NCBI GenBank assembly: GCA_027493055.1
Contig: JAPUDO010000006.1
Location: 1-64,000, forward strand
Reading direction: 5' to 3'
Length of the DNA: 64,000 bases
Source of the DNA: Niabella sp.
GTDB lineage: Bacteria; Bacteroidota; Bacteroidia; Chitinophagales; Chitinophagaceae
Made by a program: the position numbers and the translations under genes
Notes under the pieces: model-generated
Told to the model about the DNA's origin: nothing
The model's database searches: none
Seen by the model: only the letters and a program-made list of their open reading frames with translations
Part shown: one piece after another, positions 43,890 through 50,967 of the stretch
Layout: the number at the start of each line of letters is the position of its first letter
Position numbering within the stretch: position 1 is the first letter of the stretch

Positions 43890-44459
43890 ATGACAGAAAA
43901 CTATACCCAATCCTTATCCCCTGCCCAAAAAACTGTTAGCAAAAAACTTCCCGTAACCGTTTTGAGCGGTTTTTTAGGGGCCGGTAAAACCACCTTGCTC
44001 AATCATATCTTACATAATAAAGAAGGACTGAAAGTAGCCGTTATTGTAAACGATATGAGCGAAGTAAATGTAGATGCAAGATTGGTAGAGAATGAAAATA
44101 CATTATCCCGAACCGAAGAAAGACTGGTAGAAATGAGCAACGGCTGCATCTGCTGTACGCTGCGCGAAGACCTGATGCTGGAAGTGGAAAAGCTGGCCAA
44201 AGAAGAACGGTTTGATTATTTACTAATTGAAAGCACCGGCATCAGCGAACCGGTTCCTGTAGCACAAACTTTTAGCTACGCGGATGAAGCCAATGGCATC
44301 AACCTTTCACGTTTCAGCTACATTGATACAATGGTTACCGTAGTGGATTGTTTCAATTTCTTCAAAGATTTCGGAACAACCGAATTGCTGCAGGATGATG
44401 AAAAATACCTGTTCGATATAAAGATGAGGTTTAAAGATCCGTTTTCGAAAAATATTTAA
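43890..44459 (+). pseudogene. COG0523/CobW-family GTPase, truncated after the G domain start
   Basis: 189 codons, against about 400 in full-length relatives. Present: Walker [18 protein letters not shown] (G-loop 27-35), the metal motif CICC (86-89) and [17 protein letters not shown]. After [13 protein letters not shown] the sequence loses similarity and ends [12 protein letters not shown]. The NKxD guanine-specificity motif and the whole C-terminal domain are absent, and they are not found in the next 250 nt. Probably a deletion remnant. Full-length relatives are metallochaperone GTPases, often Zur-regulated. The start is preceded by a 54-nt gap from the small gene. Confidence 0.75.
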
Positions 44460-44713
44460 TGCTGAAATAGCCTGTAACAGACTGTTATTAATGCTTAATA
44501 TCCATGTAGCCATTTGCCGTACTCGCAAAAAGTAATAACTGTTTAGGATCGGAAATTTTTATGTACGTTTGATGCCATATAACCGGGACGATAATCCCAA
44601 TAGTTATCGGTGCGCGACGCTCCGTAGGAGTCTTCGAGGGAGTCTTTTGGACCTTCGGACAACAAGGATGCTACATGCACTACAGCCCGGTTCAAAAAAA
44701 TTAATGCAAATAC
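44460..44713. other. Intergenic stretch with repeat words
   Basis: Contains CCCAATAGTTATCGG and CTCCgtaGGAG units (44592-44640) like those in other intergenic repeats. No continuation of the truncated GTPase is recognised. No gene is seen. Confidence 0.45.
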
Positions 44714-46333
44714 ATGCAACAGGTAGATTTTTTAGTAATAGGTACAGGCATAGCTGGTCTCACTTATGCCTATAAAATGGCTTCAAAATACCCCGATAAG
44801 AAAGTGCTGGTACTGACCAAAGCCGCTGCGGATGAAACCAATACAAAGTATGCTCAGGGCGGTGTGGCAGTAGTAAACGATTCTGAGAACGACAGCTTTG
44901 AAAAGCATATAGAGGACACGCTTATAGCTGGTGACGGGCTCTGCAATGAAAAAATTGTAGAGATCGTTGTAAAGGAAGGCCCGGATCGTATTAATGAATT
45001 AGTAGCCCTGGGAACCAATTTCGATAAGGAACTGGATGGCGATTATAAACGTGGCAAAGAAGGAGGCCACAGCGAGTTTCGCATACTGCACCATAAGGAT
45101 ATTACGGGATGGGAAATGGAGCGGGCCTTGCTTGAGGCGGTGGCTGGTTTAAAAAATATAGAGATCATTAAACATTGTTTCGTGGTGGATATTATTACCC
45201 AGCACCATCTGGGGTACCTGGTTACCAAATCGGCCCCTGACATTGAATGCTATGGCGTATATGCACTTAATCTGTATACCAGCGAAATAGAAACCATACT
45301 GGCCAAAACCACTTACCTGGCAAGTGGCGGTAACGGGCAGGTGTACCGTACTACCACTAATCCCGGTATTGCTACGGGCGATGGTGTAGCAATGGTGTAC
45401 AGAGCCAAAGGCCGTATTGAAAATATGGAATTCATCCAGTTTCACCCCACTGCTTTATACGAACCGGGATTACGCGGACAGGCATTTTTAATTACTGAAG
45501 CGGTGCGCGGTGATGGAGGTATCCTGCGTAATAAAAACGGGGAAGCTTTTATGGAGCGTTACGATGAGCGTAAAGACCTGGCCCCGCGCGACATTGTAGC
45601 CCGTGCTATAGACAATGAGCTGAAAACAGCCGGTACAGAGCATGTATGGCTGGACTGCAGGCATTTTGAGGTTGAAAAATTTGTTGAGCATTTTCCCAAT
45701 ATTTATGAGAAGTGTAAAAGTATTGGCATTGATATCTCAAAAGATATGATTCCCGTAGCACCCGCAGCACATTATAGCTGCGGAGGCATTAAAGTAGATG
45801 AGTGGGGGCAAACCTCAATAAGGAATCTGTACGCCGTTGGTGAATGCAGCAGCACCGGGCTTCATGGGGCCAATCGCCTTGCCAGCAACTCACTTCTTGA
45901 AGCTATGGTTTTTGCGCACCGGTGTTTTGAGCATGTATCTCAAAAAGTAGATAATAACGAGCTGCCCGAGCATCCTACCTTTAAACTGAACATACCTGGC
46001 TGGAATGCTATGGGCACCAGCACACCCAAAGAGCTGATACTTATTACTCAAAGCCTTAAAGAAATTCAGCAGGTAATGAGTGATTATGTAGGTATCGTGC
46101 GCAACAACATAAGGCTGCAACGCGCCATGCGAAGAATTGACCTGTTATGGGAAGAAACCGAACAGCTTTACAAAACAAGCACACTTTCGCCCAACATCCT
46201 TGAACTTCGCAACCTCATTACCGTGGGATACCTTATTGTAAAAGGAGCCAGCATCCGTAAAGAAAGCCGTGGCCTTAATTATAATACTGATTATCCGAAT
46301 AAAAGTGAGCTGTTGCAAAATATTGTATTGTAA
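44714..46333 (+). CDS. nadB: L-aspartate oxidase
   Basis: A 539-residue flavoprotein that oxidises L-aspartate to iminoaspartate, the first step of de novo NAD synthesis. FAD-binding GTGIAGLTYAYKM (10-22), TKYAQGGVAVV, the substrate region HKDITGWEMERALLE, EFIQFHPTALYEPG, RDIVARAID, and SCGGIKVDEWGQT with VGECSSTGLHGANRLASNSLLEA near the C-terminus are all as in NadB. nadA and nadC are not adjacent in this window. Confidence 0.95.
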   Translation: MQQVDFLVIGTGIAGLTYAYKMASKYPDKKVLVLTKAAADETNTKYAQGGVAVVNDSENDSFEKHIEDTLIAGDGLCNEKIVEIVVKEGPDRINELVALGTNFDKELDGDYKRGKEGGHSEFRILHHKDITGWEMERALLEAVAGLKNIEIIKHCFVVDIITQHHLGYLVTKSAPDIECYGVYALNLYTSEIETILAKTTYLASGGNGQVYRTTTNPGIATGDGVAMVYRAKGRIENMEFIQFHPTALYEPGLRGQAFLITEAVRGDGGILRNKNGEAFMERYDERKDLAPRDIVARAIDNELKTAGTEHVWLDCRHFEVEKFVEHFPNIYEKCKSIGIDISKDMIPVAPAAHYSCGGIKVDEWGQTSIRNLYAVGECSSTGLHGANRLASNSLLEAMVFAHRCFEHVSQKVDNNELPEHPTFKLNIPGWNAMGTSTPKELILITQSLKEIQQVMSDYVGIVRNNIRLQRAMRRIDLLWEETEQLYKTSTLSPNILELRNLITVGYLIVKGASIRKESRGLNYNTDYPNKSELLQNIVL

Positions 46334-46374
46334 AACAAGTTTATAGTTGATGGTTCATGGTTAATAGTAAGTCC

Positions 46375-46402
46375 ATGAACTATGAACTATGAACTATGAA
46401 CT
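46375..46402 (+). repeat. Tandem 7-mer, four copies of ATGAACT
   Basis: Four exact units end 6 nt before the acyltransferase start. The upstream AGTTGATGGTTCATGG (46345-46361) can pair with the first units, so the leader could form a hairpin whose size changes with copy number. Confidence 0.8.
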
Positions 46403-46408
46403 TAACTA

Positions 46409-47284
46409 ATGTATTATATCATTTACTTTTTCCTGTATTTATTTTCCCTGTTGCCTCTAAGGGCGTTGTATCTTATTTCAGACTTCTGCTATTTTATTGT
46501 TTACTATGTGGCAGGATATCGGAAAAAGGTAGTAATGCAAAACCTGACAATCGCGTTTCCTGATAAAACGCTGAAAGAAAGAACACGCATTGCCAAGAAT
46601 TTTTATCACAAGTTCATTGACTCGATGATAGAAACGATCAAATTGCTTTCTGCACCGGATAGCTTTTTCGAAAAACATTTTACCGGCAATTGGGAAGTAG
46701 TGGAAAAGTATTACTTAGAGGGGCGCTCTGTTCAGTTACACATGGGCCATAACTTTAACTGGGAGTGGGGCAATGTAACCACGGTAAAGCATCTCAGTTA
46801 TAAATTCTTAGGTGTTTATATGCCACTGGGTAATAAAACCTTCGACCGCCTCTTTAAAAAAATACGCTCCCGAAGCGGCACTGTGCTGCTAAGCGCCCAC
46901 AAAATGTCAGCTGAATTTTTACCCCACCGGAATACGCAGTACTGCCTGGGGCTGGTGGCCGATCAAAGTCCCGGCAACGTGCAAAAGGCCAGGTGGTTTA
47001 ACTTCTTTAATCGTCCTACAGCTTTTACTATGGGGCCCGCTAAAAACGCAATAAAGAATAACACCGTAGTTATATTCGCCTTCATAAGCCGTCCCAAAAG
47101 AAGCTATTATAATGTAACTTTTTCACTGGCTGAAGCGTTTCCAAAACCAGGAGAAGAAATTGAATTAACCCAAAAATTTGTACAATACCTGGAAGCTGTT
47201 ATAAAAGAAAACCCCGATATGTGGCTATGGAGCCATAGAAGGTGGAAGCATGAGTGGAAGGAGGAGTATGGATTGGTGGAATAG
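46409..47284 (+). CDS. Lysophospholipid/lipid A acyltransferase (LpxL/HtrB family)
   Basis: A 291-residue inner-membrane protein. N-terminal hydrophobic anchor (about 1-33), YRKKVVMQNLTIAFPDKTLKERTRIAKNFYHKFIDSMIE and the acyltransferase motif LHMGHNFNWEWG (H-x4-E type, about residue 110). LVADQSPGNVQKARWFNFFNRPTAFTMGP and NPDMWLWSHRRWKHE follow, as in LpxL. It transfers secondary acyl chains to lipid A, or in Bacteroidota possibly to other lipids. The leader carries a tandem 7-mer. Confidence 0.88.
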   Translation: MYYIIYFFLYLFSLLPLRALYLISDFCYFIVYYVAGYRKKVVMQNLTIAFPDKTLKERTRIAKNFYHKFIDSMIETIKLLSAPDSFFEKHFTGNWEVVEKYYLEGRSVQLHMGHNFNWEWGNVTTVKHLSYKFLGVYMPLGNKTFDRLFKKIRSRSGTVLLSAHKMSAEFLPHRNTQYCLGLVADQSPGNVQKARWFNFFNRPTAFTMGPAKNAIKNNTVVIFAFISRPKRSYYNVTFSLAEAFPKPGEEIELTQKFVQYLEAVIKENPDMWLWSHRRWKHEWKEEYGLVE

Positions 47285-47399
47285 CCAAACCGCTGTTTAA
47301 GTACGATGAAAAAGAGATACCAGGTCCCTGTTTCAAGGCAAAAAAGAGCCGCTGTGAAAAAGACGCTGCTGAAAAGTGATCTGCTGACAAAAACATTCG

Positions 47400-47407
47400 T
47401 ATATTTG
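47400..47407 (+). promoter_or_regulatory. ffs: -7 element of the SRP RNA gene
   Basis: TATATTTG matches TAnnTTTG and ends 4 nt before the first paired base of the RNA. Confidence 0.6.
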
Positions 47408-47411
47408 CACT

Positions 47412-47510
47412 GCAGGTCTCATACGGCCAGCTCCTGATGAACCTCCCCAGGGTCGGAAGACAGCAAGGATATTCGGTTGTAGCGGCGCGATGTGAGTAGC
47501 CTGCTTTTTT
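47412..47510 (+). ncRNA. ffs: Signal recognition particle RNA, small bacterial type (4.5S)
   Basis: The closing stem GCAGG (47412-47416) pairs with CCTGC (47500-47504), and CTCA with TGAG just inside. The apical part contains the SRP-type asymmetric loop sequence CAGGGTCGGAAGACAGCAAGGA (about 47448-47469), which resembles the Ffh-binding domain consensus. A T-run (47505-47511) forms a terminator. A -7 promoter element precedes it. The RNA works with Ffh in co-translational membrane targeting. Length about 95 nt, right for a bacterial small SRP RNA. Confidence 0.88.
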
Positions 47511-47511
47511 T

Positions 47512-47920
47512 ATGCCCCTCTTTAGCTTATGGTTCATAGTTCATGGCTCATGGAATGTGCGTTACTGGATGCTCGAATCATACACAGATTTAAACTTTTT
47601 CAGCCACCTTCAACAATTTTCAACAACTGGTCATAGATACTGGATACTCATGCACCCTTATCAACTTTTAAACCTTCTTCCTGTCAACGGTCAACAGTCC
47701 TCTGCCAACTCACAAGCCGTACTCCGACCGTCGTACATTGTGCTGGTTTCTGTCTAACGTCTAAATACTATTGTCCAAGTACTAACCTCATTCCGTTAAG
47801 TACCTTGCACTATAATTAACAATCCTGAAAACCATAGGAACGCTCCGCTTTGGCATTTTTGCTTAATTTAGCAATTCACTGAAAAACAGCTCACTCAAAA
47901 AATATAAAATATTAAATAAC
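47512..47920. other. Intergenic stretch of word-like repeats
   Basis: Composed of words such as GTTCATAGTTCATGGCTCATGG, CCTTATCAACTTTTAAACC and GTCAACGGTCAACAG, which are common between genes in this window. It ends with the fsa promoter region. No gene or RNA is recognised. Confidence 0.5.
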
Positions 47921-48574
47921 ATGAAATTCTTTATTGACACAGCAAATCTTGACCAGATCAAAGAAGCCAACGATATGGGCATATTAGATGGCGTTACTAC
48001 TAACCCCTCCCTGATGGCTAAGGAAGGTATTAAGGGCCACGATGCCATTATGAAACACTATGTGGATATCTGCAATATTGTTGACGGAGATATCAGCGCA
48101 GAAGTGATCAGCACTGATTTTGACGGTATTGTAGCCGAAGGAAAGAAGCTGGCAGCCCTGCACAAAAACATCGTGGTAAAAGTGCCTATGATTAAAGAAG
48201 GCATTAAAGCTATTAAGTGGTTTACAGACAATGGCATCAGAACCAACTGCACGTTGGTGTTTAACGCGGGCCAGGCTATATTAGCTGCAAAGGCAGGCGC
48301 CACCTACGTTTCACCTTTTATTGGCCGTATTGACGATAGCGGCTGGGACGGTGTTCAGCTGATTGAGCAGATCGTACATATTTACAATATACAGGGTTTT
48401 AAAACACAAGTGCTGGCAGCTTCCATCCGAAATGCCAATCATATTATCCGCTGCGCAGAAGCAGGAGCAGATGTTTGTACCTGCCCGCTGGAGCCCATCC
48501 TGGCTTTATTAAAACATCCGCTAACAGATATTGGTCTGGCGAAGTTCTTAGAAGATGCTAAGAAGTTCCAGTAG
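47921..48574 (+). CDS. fsa: Fructose-6-phosphate aldolase / small transaldolase
   Basis: A 217-residue TIM barrel of the FSA/TalC group: MKFFIDTANLDQIKEANDMGILDGVTTNPSLMAKEG, HKNIVVKVPMIKEG (Schiff-base Lys in VKVPM), TNCTLVFNAGQAILAAKAGATYVSPFIGRIDD and AASIRNANHI. It cleaves fructose-6-phosphate or acts as a transaldolase; the two activities cannot be told apart by eye. A hairpin (48588-48608) follows. Confidence 0.93.
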   Translation: MKFFIDTANLDQIKEANDMGILDGVTTNPSLMAKEGIKGHDAIMKHYVDICNIVDGDISAEVISTDFDGIVAEGKKLAALHKNIVVKVPMIKEGIKAIKWFTDNGIRTNCTLVFNAGQAILAAKAGATYVSPFIGRIDDSGWDGVQLIEQIVHIYNIQGFKTQVLAASIRNANHIIRCAEAGADVCTCPLEPILALLKHPLTDIGLAKFLEDAKKFQ

Positions 48575-48587
48575 GCCTCACCCCTAA

Positions 48588-48608
48588 CCCCTCTCCAAAA
48601 GAGAGGGG
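48588..48608. terminator. Hairpin CCCCTCTC/GAGAGGGG after fsa
   Basis: 8-bp perfect stem with a 5-nt loop, 13 nt after the fsa stop. No T-run. It has the sequence of a common dispersed repeat (CCCCTAACCCCTCTCC) and resembles insert 2 in ispG. Confidence 0.55.
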
Positions 48609-48643
48609 AACATTTATATGCCAACTTTTTAACTCATAAACTT

Positions 48644-49879
48644 ATCAACTTATCCTCCTTCATAGCCACCCGCATTGCGTTCAATAAAAACCGGTCTTTC
48701 TCCAGGTTTATCATCAGGCTGTCTATTGTAGCCACGGTAATAAGTGTGGCAGCTATGATCATTACATTGGCTTTCGCCAACGGTTTTCAGAAAAAGGTAA
48801 GTGAAAAAGTATTTAGCTTCTGGGGGCACGTGCGCATACAGGAAACACTCCCCTACTCCTCTCTTATCACAGAAGAGATACCCATCATTAACAATTCAGA
48901 AATTGTACATCAAATAAAAGCCAGCCCTGATGTAAAAAGCATCTACCCTTTTGCCACCAGGTACGCTATTCTTAAAACAAAAGATGACCTGCAGGGCATA
49001 CTGGTAAAGGGACTGGACAAAAGCTACGACTCCGCCAATTTAAAAGAATTTATGGAGGAAGGCAGCTTTATCCATTTTAGTGACAGTTCCTACAGCCGCG
49101 ATATCATGATATCCCAAAAAACGGCACAGGAGCTGAAGCTGAAACTGGGCGATAAAGTTTTGATTTATTTTATACGTCCCGATGGTTCTAAAAGGCCCGA
49201 CAGGCTAACCATTAAAGGAATTTTCAAAACAGGTATCGGCGATTTTGACAACTCTTTTGCAATCGGGGATATTCAATTGATACGCAGGCTGAATAACTGG
49301 CAGCAAAACCAAATAGGGGGTTACGAAATTGTTTTACATGACTATAAAAAAGCAGATAGTGTAACACAGCAATTTACACATTTGCCTGGCTTTGATGAAG
49401 ACTGGAGCGTTCAGAATATCAAAGATTATATTCCTAATATTTTTGACTGGCTGAACATGCAGGATACCACAAGAAATGTGCTTATTGGTATTATGATTGT
49501 TGTGGCAGTCATTAACCTCATCACCTGCCTTATTATCCTTGTTTTAGAAAGAATGCGCATGGCAGGCGTACTAAAGGCGCTGGGCGCCTCCGACTGGACT
49601 GTACAAAAGATATTCCTGAGGCACAGCCTCATTATTGCCCTCCGGGGCATTCTGATCGGCGCTGCTATAGGTTTGGCGATTTTATATGCCCAGGTAAAAA
49701 CCGGTTTTATAAAATTAGATGAAGAGGCTTACTATATGGATCGTGCAGCAGTTCAGATAACAGCAGGGGAAGTGCTTCTTATTTGCGGTATTACTTTTAT
49801 AATTTGTATGCTGGTGCTACTCATCCCTTCCTATATCGTAAAAAAAATACAGCCGGTAAAAGCCATTCATTTCAGGTAG
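48644..49879 (+). CDS. ABC transporter permease (FtsX/LolC type), start codon unclear
   Basis: Residues homologous to the family N-terminus (NLSSFIATRIAFNKNRSFSRFIIRLSIVATVISV, including the first membrane helix) are encoded from 48647. No ATG, GTG or TTG precedes them in frame after the fsa stop at 48574. The first usual start, GTG 48746, would remove half of helix 1. The codon at the expected Met position is ATC (48644-48646), inside a repeated AACTTATCAACTTATC word. The C-terminal half has three helices and the FtsX core LERMRMAGVLKALGASDWTVQKIFLRH. Likely part of a lipoprotein-release or similar transporter. Confidence 0.8.
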   Translation: MNLSSFIATRIAFNKNRSFSRFIIRLSIVATVISVAAMIITLAFANGFQKKVSEKVFSFWGHVRIQETLPYSSLITEEIPIINNSEIVHQIKASPDVKSIYPFATRYAILKTKDDLQGILVKGLDKSYDSANLKEFMEEGSFIHFSDSSYSRDIMISQKTAQELKLKLGDKVLIYFIRPDGSKRPDRLTIKGIFKTGIGDFDNSFAIGDIQLIRRLNNWQQNQIGGYEIVLHDYKKADSVTQQFTHLPGFDEDWSVQNIKDYIPNIFDWLNMQDTTRNVLIGIMIVVAVINLITCLIILVLERMRMAGVLKALGASDWTVQKIFLRHSLIIALRGILIGAAIGLAILYAQVKTGFIKLDEEAYYMDRAAVQITAGEVLLICGITFIICMLVLLIPSYIVKKIQPVKAIHFR

Positions 49880-50141
49880 TTAGATGATAGATATTAGACA
49901 ATAGTACTTAGTATTCAGACATTAATGATACATGAATACTGGATGCCTGATACCTGATGCTGGCAGAAATTTTACATTTTACATTCTACATTCCATGTCG
50001 CTACTTAAAAGAAAAAGTAAGGAAGGGTGTAGTAAATAGGGAATAGCAAGTAGGACTGTCATCTGTCATCTGTCCTCTGTCAACTTAAGTCAATACTCAT
50101 TTTTCAGAGGAAGAGGACAAAAAAGCTTCCTGCCTTATGCT
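49880..50141. other. Intergenic stretch of word-like repeats
   Basis: Successive near-repeats of TAGATGATAGATATTAGA, TGGATGCCTGATACCTGATGC, TTTTACATTTTACATTCTACATTC and TGTCATCTGTCATCTGTCC. No gene is seen. Confidence 0.5.
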
Positions 50142-50903
50142 TTATGCCTTCGGCTTCCTAACATGCGAAAGTATAATACCTGTGGCCACTGCAGCATTTA
50201 AAGACTCCGCAGCGCCCCATTTTTCAATAGTGATTTTTTGATTAATTTTTTCCATTATATCACTTCTGATACCTTTTGACTCGTTACCAATTACAATAAC
50301 GCCACTATCCAGTCCTGGAACTTTTCTCAGCGGTGTACCATTCAAAGCAGCGCCATAAAAACAGGTATCCGCCTGCGTATCCATCCAGCTACCCAGGTCA
50401 GTATATAACAGCTCTACCCTGAAAATACTGCCCATAGTGGCCTGTACTACTTTAGGACTGAAAGCATCTGCACAATCTTTACTGCAAATGATCTGCCCTA
50501 TGCCAAACCAGTCTGCGATCCTGATAATGGTACCCAAATTCCCCGGGTCCTGGATACCGTCCAGGGCAAGACTTAACAACTGCTTTTTAAACCTGAAACT
50601 ATTTGCCGGCATTTCAGCAACAGCCAGCACCTGGTTGGCTGTTTTTAACTGTGATACTTTCTGAAGCTCAAAAGTTGAAACAACCTGGATCTCTACATCC
50701 GGGTAGGATGCTGCATGGCTGCCTGCCCATTCCTCCAGGGCATACACCTTATTAATTTTCACCTGCCGGGAAGCCAGGGCCTCTCCTGTTATTTTCGGGC
50801 CCTCCACAAGATAAGCGCCCGCTTCATCCCTGAATTTTTTTTGGCTTAAACTTTGAATATATTTGACCTCAGATTTATTAAGCATCCTGTTACTATAATT
50901 CAA
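50142..50903 (-). CDS. TrmH/SpoU-family RNA 2'-O-methyltransferase
   Basis: A 253-residue protein. N-terminal substrate-binding domain (KYIQSLSQKKFRDEAGAYLVEGPK) and a SPOUT knot with motifs LALDGIQDPGNLGTIIRIADWFGI, VIVIGNESKGI and SLNAAVATGIIL. It methylates a 2'-OH in rRNA or tRNA; the target nucleotide is not predictable. Divergently transcribed from the BamA/TamA-like gene. Confidence 0.92.
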   Translation of the reverse strand: MNYSNRMLNKSEVKYIQSLSQKKFRDEAGAYLVEGPKITGEALASRQVKINKVYALEEWAGSHAASYPDVEIQVVSTFELQKVSQLKTANQVLAVAEMPANSFRFKKQLLSLALDGIQDPGNLGTIIRIADWFGIGQIICSKDCADAFSPKVVQATMGSIFRVELLYTDLGSWMDTQADTCFYGAALNGTPLRKVPGLDSGVIVIGNESKGIRSDIMEKINQKITIEKWGAAESLNAAVATGIILSHVRKPKA

Positions 50904-50967
50904 TCAATTGCGTAAAAACGTACGATCATACAAAAATAGATATCGAAGCCGTTTAAACTCTTATTTT

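Noticed and set aside
46375..46402. CRISPR-like repeat
   Set aside because: Units are 7 bp, directly adjacent and without spacers; it is a simple tandem repeat. No CRISPR array or cas gene was seen in the window.
47512..47757. 81-codon plus-strand open frame after the SRP RNA
   Set aside because: Made of word-like repeats (GTTCATAG, TCAACAA); no protein-like character.
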